DNA of 64,000 nt from Rhabdornis inornatus (GCA_013397075.1 VWZS01002702.1:310324-374323); one strand, 5' to 3'. Shown: positions 12,491 through 25,100, counted from the stretch's first letter. Program-made: numbers and translations. Notes: generated from the sequence alone by a model not told the origin.

Positions 12491-15159
12491 TTGGGATATT
12501 TGAATCACACATAGAAGTGATGGGAGTGTGCTTTCTATACTCCCATATCCCACAATCATTTCTTTCAATACCTTCAGCACTTCATCCAGTTTCAGTTGTC
12601 TTTAGCCCAGAATGAATTTAAACCAGGTGAAATTTCCACAGTAAGTTGCTCAGCTCCTCAGCTATCTCGTGTGATTTCACTCTAAGTCTCATATGGGAGT
12701 ATTCAGGTTCTCTTTTTTTGCATCATGGAGTGAATTAGATATAAGATATCAGCTTGGAATTCCCCAGGAAAGGAATTTCAGTCAGTTTTCCTGATAGCTT
12801 TTAAGCAGATTCAGAGAGGGGTTTAGTTTATGAGTTAATAGCATGTGCAGAGCATCTGCACTGACCCAGCAGACATTAACAGCTCTGTCTGAAGCATTTA
12901 AGTCAGTTGGGTCAATGATTGCCTGATTAAAAATTCTCAGTAGTTTTTTTACATAATAGACTATCATACTCAATCAAGTAAGCCATACAAAAGTGTTTAG
13001 ATTTGTAATTCAGAATAAGAAGAACTATTTTTCCTAGAATATAGCGGAGTTATGTGGGAAATAAAGCACTAATAGAATTGCCAGAATAATTTACCATTGT
13101 ATGACATGAAAGTGGCTTAAATCTCTGCTGGCAGATGAGCACACAGAGTAATGGTTCAAAGTGATCATTACTACTTAATCATGACACATTCTGCTGGAAG
13201 AGCTAGTTATAATTCTTCAAAATGAGACATTTGTATTTCCTCAACTCTTTCTCTTCTTCCTCTCTATGGCATATATCAAATGACAAGGTTCATATTGAAA
13301 TGGAATTTGTTCAAATCAGTTAGTGAATTAGTAGAAGAATGACCATAAAGTAGTTATTTAAACTTTACTCAAATAATGAAAAGTATTTCAAATCTCAGTT
13401 ATCACTGTTATCATCATTGCCTTGAAAATATATAGTAAATAATATACTTCTTGTTCTTACTCTAATCATTTATATTTTATTTATATGTTTACAGGTGCCG
13501 TCAGGTAGCAGTCTCCAACACAGTTCCCTATCCTAATTATCATGTTTGGTTTTCTTATATTACATTTGTATTGTTTTCTTTTTGTCCGTAAGGTGTGGAA
13601 TACAACTCAATAGTTGCTAGTTTACCAAATTAACCTTCTTCAGAAAGAGCACCTGCAGAAGGAGACCCTGGAAAGTATATGAAACTTTTTTTAAACATTT
13701 TAAACATTTGTGCTTAATATATGAGATGTAGTTTGAAAAACTCCACAATAATCCATAAATTATTAAAAATTTTGAAAACAAATTTTTAAATTACTAGTAT
13801 TTTGGCTGCCAGTTGATTCTACTGCCAAGGGACAGTAGAAAAGCAACACTTTCCAGGTGTTCTGAGTATATGCCTACTATGTTATGCTTAATATATCTTT
13901 CTGGAATTATTTTGAATAGTGTGATCAAAATGTTTTTGTTTTAATTGTGGAAGTGGTTATTTGGCCAAGCCTGCTGCCTGGATTGCTCAGTAGTATCCCA
14001 TTAATGGAACCCAAGGTTTGATGAAGCTGTTTAAGATAATTGCACACCTTTAGACACCTCAGACTTGTATCTCTTGTTATGTGTTCCTAAAGAGTCAGCA
14101 CTGTCTGCCAAAGCCCTAAAATTATTATTGGACTTTTCTAGGTAATGAAAGTTATTGATTCATTTTCAGTTAATGAAAAGAACTGAATGATGAGTCATTA
14201 GGATATTTAAATGTACTCATATGTGAAACTCCAGAGCTCCTCAATGTTTAAAATTTAATTAATTTGGTTCTTGGTATTGACTAGTAAAGGTGATTTGCAA
14301 GAAAATTGTGGAATGGATGTGTCACTCAATATTTTGTTTATAATGGACATTGTCTTGTATTAAAAGAAGAGGAATGGTACTTAATGACAACTTCCAATGT
14401 AACTTTTACCATGGAATTCTCTGTCAGTTCATTGATTATTTTGTGAGAAGGACTGTTTGAAATTCTATGCCTCACAACAGGTCTTCCTCTGCAACAGGAC
14501 TGAACCATACCATTTGAGAGGACACAAGTTGTTATTTTAGTCTGTATGAAAGATGGAAACAATGAATGTAAGGTTTTTAATTCACACAGATGCTTTTTAT
14601 AGCTTGTCCTATAGTAGAATTAAGTTAGAATTAATTTAATCAATTGAAAGATTTAGATGATCTAGAAAAAAAGATTGTTTTGTGCTTTTATAAAAACTGC
14701 AGAGAAAAAGATCTAGAATTGTAGAACAGAGAAAGACAATTACTCTGGCAACATCAGTCTATGATGAGACTATGCACAAGGGAGAGAGGTATACTCAGCA
14801 GGAGTTAAGGGTTACTAGAAATAAGCCTTTCATGTGAAATTCAGTCCTGTACTAAGTACCAGCACAGACATTTTACACCAACCAATTAAGGACCATTTAA
14901 GACTGTTTCATTAAGTTTCTCTTAAATGTAAAACTTGACTAGGTCCCATCAGTCAAATATTCACTTAAAGGTGACCAATAAAGATAGTAGAAAAGGTTTG
15001 CTTTTGAATTACCTTCTGACCAGGAAAAATCTTGCTGAGAAGCTTAAAACCAATCTATAGTAGCAGCAGGTTAAGAGGTATTCTGTGCTTTCACAAGTCC
15101 CTAGCTTATTTGTAATTAGGAGATGCACTGAAATTTGCCCTGCAAGGCTGCAGTTACTC
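12491..15159. other. Unannotated AT-rich DNA
   Basis: No gene is recognised. A strong + strand acceptor-like site ends at about 13494. It is followed by a frame open to a possible donor at about 13588 (contains PYPNYHVWFSYITFV), but no partner exon is found. Very AT-rich sequence lies at 13680-13800. A few homeodomain-type cores near 14150-14280 are not dense enough to call. Confidence 0.6.
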
Positions 15160-15480
15160 ATAGAACAGCTTGTGAATTAGTAAGAAAGAGTACTAATTGT
15201 TTGTGTGATCATTAATTAGCCATCCAGCCTTTCCATATCATCATTTAACTCCATTAAGCTTAATGTTTATACATATACTGTATTAATGATCTCACACACA
15301 GCTAGCAGTGGAATACATAGTGATTAGTGAAGCAATAATTGCATACAGCATTATAAATTTCATCAGTGGTAATGCTAATTCCATAAATTAGCAGCGTTAT
15401 AATAGAAACTGGATCACAACTGGAGATGTATTTTTAGAGATTATAAATTATTACTAGACAAAATTATTTCCAGATGAACA
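15160..15480. promoter_or_regulatory. Candidate homeodomain-rich conserved element
   Basis: By eye there are roughly fifteen or more TAAT/ATTA cores in about 320 bp, around twice what the local AT content predicts. They include attaattag, a perfect 14-bp palindrome cattaagcttaatg at 15252-15265, caataattgc, gtaatgctaatt and aaattagc. The sequence is unique and free of simple repeats. This texture is typical of deeply conserved vertebrate developmental enhancers. Conservation itself cannot be seen here, so the call is an inference from motif content. Confidence 0.35.
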
Positions 15481-15540
15481 AAACCCCAGGAAAATAGCAC
15501 TGTGTCTTTGTGGGGTAATCTTTAATTAACAAAGAAACAG

Positions 15541-15610
15541 GGGAAAAAAATCAAAACACCCTCCCCCCCAAAAAAAACAAAAAAAACAAACATAAAAACC
15601 AGCAAAAAAC
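15541..15610. repeat. A/C-rich low-complexity tract
   Basis: The tract contains runs of A interrupted by C, plus a run of seven or more C. It is simple sequence with no coding content. Confidence 0.8.
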
Positions 15611-16459
15611 ATCTTGATGATATGAAAGTGATAATTTTCAAGAGCTGTGTTTCTATTTTTTATAAGAGTTACTCAAAATTTTGGTCAAGACTGATGTATA
15701 GACTGAGTGTGAATAGTCATGTAAAGGTGACAGAGCCCATGAGATGTACAGGAAGATTTACATACCAATCATCTCAAAGATTATACAGATTCAGGAGTTA
15801 TAAAATGACACTCCTCTGGATCATTTACCACTTCATACCATGGAGATTCTCATCCAAAAATGTTTTTTTCGGGGAAGAGTAGGAAGTAGCAGGAAGAGAA
15901 CACATTGATGGGGGTATATTCTGCTTTTTGCAGCTCAGTGCAATAAATGCATCATGAAATTAAGTACCAATGAATTTAGAACAAATGAAAGAACATTTTT
16001 TATGCAGAAAATAATTAGCCCATGGAAATTTATATAGCAGATAACATGTCTGTATGCAATGGGGCTGGGTAATGTGTTTGCTAATGCTATTTGTGGCTCC
16101 AATAATGAAGATGATCAAATCTCATGTGTCAGAGAAATGATGGAAAGGGAGCACTCCTTTCTTTTCCTTACTGTCATTTAAAAGTCAGTTAGATATTTTA
16201 TGGGTATATAAAGTAGAAACATAAAGTATGAGAGGAGCTGTAGAACAGATGATGGACCCATTATGACAAATTCTCTGTTGCTTGCTCTGTGAATACCCAG
16301 TCCAGAATACCCATTGTTGCCAAACTGCAGAAAATATTTTGATTGTAAGAGTTAGTATGGACAAGCAAAGCTGATAAATGTTAGAGCTAAAATAAAACTA
16401 TGGAGCAGAACTAAGTGACCCAATAACACTATCGTACAACTTTGTTATTCATGACACCT
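15611..16459. other. Unannotated AT-rich DNA
   Basis: An 86-codon frame at 15622-15882 resembles no known protein and is probably chance. Nothing else is recognised. Confidence 0.6.
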
Positions 16460-16545
16460 GATTTATACTGTAACTCTCACTGATTTCAATGGTTCTTTGT
16501 GATTTACATTACTAAAAATGACAGTGAGATCAATTCTTGCACAAA
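16460..16545. repeat. Old amniote interspersed repeat
   Basis: The order of motifs here ('gatttatactgtaactc', 'actgatttcaatggttc', 'gatttacatt', 'gtgagatcaattct') matches a common decayed repeat of bird, turtle and crocodile genomes. That repeat carries 'gatttacaccagtgtaact', 'ccattgacttcaatgg' and 'gtgagatcagaatctgg' in the same order. I recognise the repeat from its motifs but cannot assign its class with confidence. Confidence 0.5.
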
Positions 16546-18689
16546 AAGGCATTTTCAGCAGAGAGTTTTCTGTCTCAGTGCTATGTTGCACAGGTTTAAC
16601 CACTATTTTCTCTTCTGTCACTTCTTGGTCAAGACATATTCTCTGTAAAAGGTTTGGGAAGAGTTCTGTCACATTTATACTTTCTAACTGAAGGCATCAT
16701 TTGCCAGAGCCTATATTCAGTGTCACACTCTTTAAAAGAATTGCTCTTGGCAACACAGCCTAATGGTATTACAAATCCTGTCACAATATCAATAGTGAAG
16801 TGGGAAGAGAGTTAGAAATATTAGGATGGTGCTCCACAGTCATACAGCTTGGCAAAGAATAATTTGACTCTTCTCTTGCTCATACCAATGAAATGTCAAC
16901 CTCAACTATCCTGATTTTTAGTCTGTTTGGGAGACCACTGGAATCAATCTTCACCTGTCCAAGGGGAACAAAGACTTCTAATTTAAGTGTTTCACAGTGT
17001 TCTAAATAAGAAACTTGAACTTGGTGTGCAAATGGATCAGTAGCATAATTTTTTGTTTCCACTTTAACCAGGAATTAAATTGCCTTAGCAAAATATTCTT
17101 TTGGATAAATTGTAAAGCAAGATCATATAATGCAGCAGACTCGATACGGAATTTTGTACATGCAGTACAGTTTGTCAAAAAGCCAACTTAAAAAAACATC
17201 AAAGCAGTGTAAAATTTGACCATTTCAGACTACTGACTGTAGCCTGTCACTCACAATGCCCCACCTGATAACTGGATAAGTCATGACATTAAAAAGCATT
17301 TATTTGCTTCTTTCTGCACATTTCTGAGCACTAAGAAAATTTCCAAGACAGCAATAATCTGGAAAGTTTACAGAATTTCTTATATGAATGCATTCAGAGG
17401 GTGTGTATACCATTACAGATGAAAACCTCATAGTCTTAGTAAAACCAAATGTACTCAGTATAACAAACTTGATTATGTATGTCAGAAGAACTTGTAGTGA
17501 TTTCAATGTATTATTTTATATAATTAGTTTGACTTTAATTGTAAGTCTTAAAAAAAGTGCAAGGTCTTTGTAAGAATAATTGCCTCTTATTATCCACTCT
17601 GATGCCACCTTGATAGGTCAAGAATTTCTATGCATTGCTGATAATGCAGAAAGTCAGTAGGAACAACTAAGTATACCTAAAATGCAAGAAACCTTAATGT
17701 ATTAAAACCATTCAGTCATTTCTGGCTTTTTACCAATATAAGTAAACTGTCTTAAATATTTACCAGGGAAAAAAGTAAAAGCATTGATGAACTCAACCCT
17801 TACAAAACTGTTGTATTGTGCAGATGCAATTAGTTTTCCTTCTGTAAAACCATCAGAAAAGCTAGTGACTCCCTAATGTCTATTTAAATATTCTTTGATG
17901 AATTTTCTTGTGTCATGCTTAATTGTGCATGTGTCACACAACTCCAAAGAATGTGTACAGTGGGAGCGATCACTTCTCCTATAGATCTGTAATATGGTTT
18001 CATATGTAACATGAGTAATTAACATACATTGGATCTGAGCAGGAACAACCATATTTAATGCAATCCTTTGGTGAAAAGATTCTTGTCAGTCAACTACTCC
18101 TGGGCAGATTGTTATCTACATTGCAAGAATCCAGTCTGCATGTAAGGCAAAGACTGTCTTTTGTTAGTGTAGTGTGCTCAAATGAATCAGGAAGATTCAA
18201 AACAATTCAAGTATTTTTGTATTTTTAAACACCCTAATTTTTATGTGTCCATATATCACCAGTCCCTAAGTCAGGAAGCAAATAGAGTCTTGTATTGAAT
18301 GCAGAAAATGCTCCTACCAAGGCTGAACAGCATTCCTGGCAGTGGGAGTTACTCGTTACAGTTCGCCTGGTGTCACTGCTACTACCTCAAAAGCTTCCCT
18401 TCTCCCAAGAGCTTTCATATGATTTTCACTGCTCTTTCTTCCTTTCCCTCCCATGTGTTATGTCAGCATTGCAAGCCTGGTTAGGAGCACACAGAACTGG
18501 CATTTCTGCATCCTTCTGATTTTAGGCATGTGGAAAAGAAAGGAATTTTGCCTGTTCATTAAAGAGCATACAAAGGAAAATCAATAATCTTCACCAGTTA
18601 CTATTTTATGTTTTATTTGTGACCTGTGTGTATGAAAATGATAATTACTGCTTGCTTTTACGTGAGGGTTGGGATTCTGGCGTCCTTGG
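16546..18689. other. Unannotated AT-rich DNA
   Basis: Short open frames only, none resembling a known protein. No RNA gene or repeat is recognised. Confidence 0.65.
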
Positions 18690-19060
18690 GATTTGCTCTC
18701 CAGACCAGAGCGGGTACAGGCCACTTCCCCCAGGCTGCATTCTCTGCTGTTCTCTGTGGTCTCTTCCATCCCACCGTTATCTCACCATTATCTCCCATGC
18801 TCTTTTCTGCCCTCAGTCCACTCTCATTTTGTTCAGCTGTTCAGGATCCCCAGGCTTCTCTTGCAGCATCTCTCTGACCACTCAGCCTCTCTCTCTCCTG
18901 CATTCTACTGCCCAGTTTCAGTTCCAATCAATTCTGTCTTCAGTGTCTTGGCCACAACTTCTTCCACTTTCTCTCTGGAATCAAATGGGACAGCTTTTAT
19001 CCCATTCTGGGAAACAGCTGAACTTTCAGAGATGTTTTTACATTTTTTTTCCTGATGTCT
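18690..19060 (+). other. Pyrimidine-rich block with several open frames
   Basis: The + strand is strongly C+T-rich here, and frames are open in more than one register (148, 128 and 83 codons overlap). Stop codons need purines, so a pyrimidine-rich strand stays open by composition alone. The translations are rich in Ser, Leu and Pro, resemble no family and conflict with one another. I do not call a gene. Confidence 0.6.
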
Positions 19061-19519
19061 TCTAAAATCAGCCTGAGAATCTTGGAAATTTCCTAGAGGC
19101 TTTCAATCTAATTAAGTCCTTTTTTTATAAAGCTATGGGCAATTGAGCATATGACTCTATAACTAATACTCACTAACCTTAACAGAAGACAACCTTTTAG
19201 CCTTGCCTTTTCAGCCATGCCAAATAATATTCCTGACTCATTGTGTCTTGTTATGCTGTTAATTCACAATATGTGATTTCACTGAAATAGCCTGTTCTTG
19301 CTGTCATGGAAATTAGTGACAACATCACTGCTAGCTATTTTTTGCTGTGTTTTAAAAATATTCAAATAGATCATTGATATCAACATATAGGTGTTGTGCC
19401 TCTAAGTTTAAACAAAGTCTTGTAGACAAAGAGAATATGTGACTGGAGGACTGAGCAGAAATAGCACTTTTTAGTACTACAAATGCATCTTTTTTCTTTA
19501 AAAACAAAAGGGGAAAGTA
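19061..19519. other. Unannotated AT-rich DNA
   Basis: Unique sequence with no gene or repeat recognised. Confidence 0.6.
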
Positions 19520-19870
19520 AATTCTTTGATGCTAATTCTATTTTTAATTAATTTTAGGGCCATTTAATATAACTGGAAAGTTTGAAGATTGAAGTTTCAT
19601 GTTGACACTGTACATTACAATTTAATGACCTAGACTTATTTACACATAAATGAGTTTTTTAATGGTCTAATTAAGAAAATGCATCAGTTTGCCTCTTTAA
19701 ATTAAGTGACTCTAAGGTAGTATCTTTTACTAATTTCAAACGTTTAATAAAAGATGAAGGTCTCCTGTTATTTTAAGTGAATACTTTCCTAACAAACTGT
19801 TTCATGGTAACATGCTACTGCTGCTTCAAAATATTGTATTTTACATTCAAACTAAATTTTAAAATAGGAG
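19520..19870. promoter_or_regulatory. Candidate AT-rich conserved element
   Basis: This unique AT-rich sequence has clustered homeodomain-type cores (tttttaattaatttt, catttaatat, ggtctaattaag, aaattaagtg, tttactaattt). It lacks the long homopolymers and microsatellites that otherwise explain AT-richness nearby. Inference from texture only. Confidence 0.25.
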
Positions 19871-20289
19871 CAATTATTTTAATTTAAAATTCAGAGGAAT
19901 TTGGTATTTTGGGTAAAAAAAAAAAAATAACTAAAGGTTTACATCTTGATAAACTCCTGTATGAGTCTACTCCTGGCTCCCTGGAGCTGCTCTTTTTAGA
20001 AGAGGGTCCTGTTTTCCTGTTGAAGTGCAGAAGGTCCAGTGAGTGAAATAAGTAAGTATGTACTCTCAGCACTAAGAATGTTCTCTGCTTCTCTTGACTG
20101 CACAGTCAGACTTGATCCATGGTGGATTAAGTCCAGTTATAGGAGTTTAGTTTTATTAGGAGATTTAATTATGACACGCTTTTGACTTTTAACCATTCTT
20201 TCCAGCTGTGTTATCTAGAAAGCAGTTTACATCAGAAAGAGACAATGTATTAATTTTCTGCATTTTATTATCTCTTGTCTGGAGGCTTC
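19871..20289. other. Unannotated DNA with an A13 run
   Basis: The only notable point is a run of 13 A at 19915-19927. No element body resembling a SINE or LINE could be joined to it. Confidence 0.6.
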
Positions 20290-20450
20290 CAAGTACCTTG
20301 TAGAGATAAATTCTACCCCTTTTTAAAGAGCAGGAAGCTGGGATACAGAATGGATCAAGACTTGCCCAAGATCACAGAGAAAACTGAGCAACAGATCTCT
20401 TCATTCTTAGCTAATTCTTAATAATGTGCTGCAGGCCAACATTTCTGATG
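20290..20450 (+). repeat. MIR/CORE-SINE-like element, + strand
   Basis: The stretch cttgcccaagatcacagag is close to the hallmark 'cttgcccaaggtcacacag' of MIR-type SINEs. It is preceded by the expected '...aggaagctgggatacagaatgg' (consensus: gaaactgaggcacagagagg) and followed by 'gagcaacagatctcttcattc' (consensus: gccaggattcgaaccc). The motifs fall in MIR order and spacing. It is diverged and truncated. Confidence 0.6.
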
Positions 20451-20469
20451 TGCAGTAGTAACTTAAATA

Positions 20470-20575
20470 AGGGGCAAACTTCAGGTACAAGAGGACCCCC
20501 ACAGGCTTCCATGGGGCTGCTTGTATGAATGAAGCTGAGCATTCAGGGAAGGTATTTGCAGGATTAAGGCTCTAC
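20470..20575. repeat. Decayed amniote interspersed repeat
   Basis: The motifs 'aggcttccatggggctgctt', 'gaagctgagcattc' and 'gtatttgcaggattaaggct' follow the order of an old sauropsid repeat. In that repeat a 'gacttcaatgggactactc' core is followed by 'tttgcaggattgggg'. Adjacent to the MIR-like element, this could be one composite old insertion. Confidence 0.4.
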
Positions 20576-20929
20576 ATATGGTGGAGAATTGAGCTTTATA
20601 TATACTTTAAATAGATTCCCAATCCTTTGTGTTTCCCATTGTCCTGTGTTGTCTCTCACTCTGAAATAGGGCATATCAGACAGCCAGGAGAATGAGCAGA
20701 CAACTGGAAGGGAGAAGGCTGTCTCCTATGAATTAAAAACTCTAAAGGCTGACCCCCCAAATCATACGCTTCAGTTTCAATAACTTCCATGGCTTTGATA
20801 TCAATGCTGTGATTCTATTTTGGTTTGTCTTCTGATTTTTGAACTCCTGGGGTTGGCTACACTGACATCATCTCTAAATTTGGTGGGGAGAGAAAAAGGC
20901 AAGCATTGTTAGGGTGAAGGAGCCGGCAC

Positions 20930-21260
20930 AGCAGCAGCTGCTGATTTGCTCAGTCAACACAGTCTATTTTATCACACGGCTTGAGATCGAAGGTTTCTCA
21001 ACTATATTTTTAGCACCTTAAGTAAGAGCTTGTTTGTTTTTGACTGAGGTGATTATACCCTTGATGAGGCGCTACTGCTTGTTCTGCAAAATAATAAAGA
21101 CTGTTAATCTTATGATAAACTCAGGGGTAAAAACAAGCATCACTCTAACCTCTATTATATTACATTCATAGTCAGAACGGCCAGAAAAGAGACCTGCATC
21201 TTTTAAATCATTATTATGTCTGCTTTATTGTGCATTGCATTGCCTTCAAAAGACAAGAAA
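20930..21260. promoter_or_regulatory. Candidate conserved non-coding element (weak)
   Basis: This unique, moderately AT-rich sequence includes gattataccc, gttaatcttatgat and a series of mixed homeodomain and AT-hook-like sites. It contains no simple repeats. Motif density is lower than at 15.2 kb, so the call is weak. Confidence 0.2.
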
Positions 21261-21539
21261 TAAGTTACCAGAGTCTCCTGTTAGTGCTGAGGAGCTATGC
21301 AATTTAAGTAAATAACAACATAGAACAACAGCAAGATCAGAACAGGGGATAGCTCTCTTTACGAGCTGTACCTCAGGAATATTTTTAGTTTGTATCCCTT
21401 AGAGAAAGGATTTGCAGCAAGAACCACAGTACGTTCAGGGAGTCCACTGTCACCTAAATAGTGCCTGCACTGGAGACCATGGAGTGTTGTAGACCATAAT
21501 TAATCATTCAGCTTACTGTGAGTGGTAGGTCAGTGATTT

Positions 21540-21860
21540 GGTGCCAGAGCAGTGAGCCTGGGCTGTGTGTGAGCCCTCTCCCAGTGCTCTGTTGCAGGCA
21601 GCTCTGCAGGAAGGCCAGTGCAGCAGGGCTGTGACTGCTCACAGGGCACCGCGCCATCGCCGGCACAGTGACAGCATTGGCCTCATCCCCCTGATGGGAG
21701 CAGTGGCACCACATTGCAACTCTGCTTCTGGTGCCAGGGAATTGGGAAATATCGCTACAGCTCTGCATTGTGTTGTGCACACAGGCACCTGGTGAAACAG
21801 GAACAGAGAGGGGAAATCCTGGCTCCCAGTAGAGTCTGTAGGAGTTCTCACATTAATTCT
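21540..21860. other. GC-richer block with short overlapping frames
   Basis: Locally GC-rich, with a few CpGs near 21650-21665. Frames of 62-90 codons open on both strands, as expected when stops become rarer. None resembles a known protein and no splice sites frame them well. It could be an old repeat or a regulatory patch. Confidence 0.4.
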
Positions 21861-22044
21861 GTTGGTTCAGGATTATACCCCTCGATGCTTTTACTGGCTT
21901 GAGGTTTCCCACCTCCATATGGGTTCATCCCACAGCTGGGATCATCACATCCTATTCATTGCAATTTTTATTCTTCATCCAAGTTGTTTTGCAACTGTTA
22001 TAAATGGAAGAATAAAAGATAAATCTGTGGCAATGTCTTGTCTG

Positions 22045-22145
22045 TTTAGATAGAAAGGTCTTTAGGAACAAGGACTGCCTTTTACTGTCTGTTGCTATAG
22101 TGCCTAGCACAATAGGGGCCTGGGTCTCATTGGAATCAATGCAGG
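22045..22145 (+). repeat. Old amniote retroelement 3' segment
   Basis: The text 'aggaacaaggactgccttttactgtctg' followed by 'agtgcctagcacaatagggg' and 'cctgggtctcattgg' matches a widespread sauropsid repeat tail. The consensus is roughly 'ggggcagggactgtct...', 'cagcgcctagcacaatgggg', 'ccctgatctcgg'. It is probably the 3' region of a CR1/L2-type LINE or a SINE using it. Class assignment is from memory of the motif and is uncertain. Confidence 0.5.
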
Positions 22146-25100
22146 ATCCTCATTGTAGGAATAACTGTTCCTGAGGAGACAGAAAAATACAAGAGCTACT
22201 CTGTAATGCAGTCATGTGCCATAATGGCATAAAATAATTTGGCATCAGACTGGTCCCATTCTGTGTGGGATCACACCCTGCTCTGCAAAAACTTCTCCAG
22301 TACTAAAAATAATCCTTCATATGACACTGATGTTCTTGCAGTAGTATTGGTGATTTTAGAGACCCCCAGAGCTACCAGTCCCATATACAGATCCCATGCT
22401 CTAAATTGGGACTAAATTCAGTGAAAAGCAGCTACTCAGGGGATGAAATACAGATAATGTTTAACAGTACAAGAGCTGCAAGACAGAATGTGAGCTAAAA
22501 AAATGTGCTCTGTTAATATGAGGTGGATTTAAATAGGTAAGAAATTATCTGCCAGGATGGAATTTGGCAAGAAGACCCAACTTAATTCTCTCATGTCATC
22601 CAAAATGTGTCATGTCCATCTAAATAATGTCCTCCTAAATGGAAATATGCAGAAACTTTCCAGTAAGCACTACTTCATTAGAAAATGATGAGTTACTGAG
22701 ACCAGACGTATATCACAGGAAGTTCTGTGGGTCTCTGAGCTTTTCTGTTGGGTTTTCCATGGCCTTCCTCCAACTGCAGGGCACTGAGCAGCTTCCTGAA
22801 GCTCAGCTAGGAGCTGAACCTAGAAGCTCACGTATCTTCCAGGTATCTTTGGTACAGAGTTGAAAACCCTGAATTTCTGAGATCTCTGACCCAAGTTGGG
22901 GCTCCTGCAGCTTTGACTCCTTTCTTCAAAAATTTGGAAACCTTAATTCCTACCTCAGCCCCCAGTCAGTGGAGGTGGAAACCTGGAAGCCCTGGGAAGG
23001 CTTCCCCAGTAGTTGTTCATTCTTTTGCTCCTCCAGCAGTGGTCACTGTAAATTCCAAGATTACTGGTTAAAGTGAATGTCCATATTTCTGAGGTTCTTA
23101 CTCTGTTGGTAGGTGAGAAACAAGCAATCCCAAGAACCCTGAGGCTCTCACTTTTGCTGCTTTTATAAGGGTTCCTGTTTCCAGATTCATCCAAGATTCT
23201 TACAGTTGGCTTCATTTGTTTCAGACAAAATAATCAGCAATAAAACTATCGATATTTTCCAATGTAAAATTTTCAGAATTTTAATTCCATTGAAAAATTT
23301 GAGAATCTACTATTTTATTTTCATTCAAAACAAAAATATGGAGCAGAAATCTTGAATTTGGATGAAAGCATCTGCAAGCACTGTCTGGGGAATTATTTGG
23401 TGCCTGCTCCTTGGACCACATGCTCCATGCTGAATTGGTAGCATCACTCCAAACCTGTCTGCCTGGGGGTTTGCTATCTGAGGTTGTTTGAGTAAGTCAT
23501 TCTCAGCCTGTGAGGTGTGGCATGTCCAGACTGAGAGGTTGATAATATTTGGCACTTAATTCTTGGTGCTTTATTGTTTACACTAGAGCCATTAAATGTT
23601 TTATAATCTTCAGATATGATGTTTTTCAACCTGACTTTTGCAGTGTCAGGCTGTGTTGAAGCACATGAACAGTATGTTCAGTCATGGTGAGTGCAGAGTT
23701 CAAAGCTTTGTGACTGTTACACAAAACCTCCCTGTGCTTTTGGAGCTATAATCCTTTCTCTTGACAGAATCATTAAAAATAGCTGTGGATGTTCGACATG
23801 CTCCATGCAACCCATAACAACAACATTTCATTGCATCAGAGTTAGTAACTGTGCAAGGACTGAGCACTGCTGCCTAGTCTGTGTGGCAAAGTGCTTGGCA
23901 GGGCCAGGGTTGGAGAGAGCTTTGGCCAGGACTGGACTGGATTGGAAGGATTGGAAGCTGTCAATACCCAGAATCAGAAAACTCAGAAAAGGATAGTGAA
24001 GACCTTATTCAAGGCAGTGCAATGGAATTTCCTCACCAACTGTTTTTCCAAAATTATATTAATAAACAAATAATCTGCAAATTATTCCAGCAGATCATGC
24101 ACAGAGACATCAAAAAAGAAATGGTGCTGGCATTGTTTTATGTATAACGAGTGAGATGTCAGCACTGTGCAGTGATTTCAGCACACTGGTGCATAACAAG
24201 AGAGGAAAGGTGTAAGCTGGGGGAAAGAGCGAGAAGAAAGAAAAGTTTCAGACAGTATTTGTTTAAAGAAAGAAATCCATCATATGGCTTTCTAAAATGA
24301 GGATAAAACTGCTATCTCCAGCTGCATACAAATGGGAGAGCAGCTCACATATTGAAATGGATCTGGGACTTTCAAGTACTTCACTCAATATGCAGAAAAT
24401 TATACTGAATGTCGACAGCTTTTCTCCACAGAGAAGACAGCTGTGGGGGTCCTTTTATTAGACAGCATAAAAAAATCCTGAAGTGAAGTTTTGCCAAGTA
24501 AATAGGCAACTATTCGATAAAACAATCAAATGCTGTTTTTATTTTGCTGTTCAGTGTGGAGTTTGTTACATTTCCTGCAAATAATACAGAAAACAAATCC
24601 CTTTTTAGGACTGTGGGAAGTACTCATATATGACAAATGGTGATTGGAACACAAATGTGCTGAGCTGGTAATGTCTGTGTTCTCCAGAGCCTATGAATCA
24701 TCTGACAGCGCTAGTGTGATGTTAAAGTAGAGAAAAATATTCTCCTTTTCCATTCTGGAACAGAACCAGGGAATCTTCCTGATTATTAGAGATGACATCC
24801 TGTGAAACCACAAACCCTCTCCATTGTCAAGATCTCTATCCAGTTCCATGTGTGAACTATACATGTTACCCTCATTCTTACACAGGTACCGCTGGAGAGA
24901 GCCAGGTCCTGGATTTAGGCACTCAGAACAACCTGCTAGATTCCAGCTTCCCTGAAACTGCCTCACCCTCCATCTCTCCATGGCTGGGATCAGTGGAGCC
25001 CTAAAGGCAAGCTCACTGGGTTTAGATGCACAGTGATTGTTGTGGAAGTCCTTTTGCTCAAGAATGGCTTCCTGCATGTCTCTGTCAGCTGATGGTGAAA

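Noticed and set aside
18619..19065. 148-codon + strand frame as a gene
   Set aside because: Several frames are open at once because the strand is pyrimidine-rich; the translations are low in complexity and have no homology I recognise.
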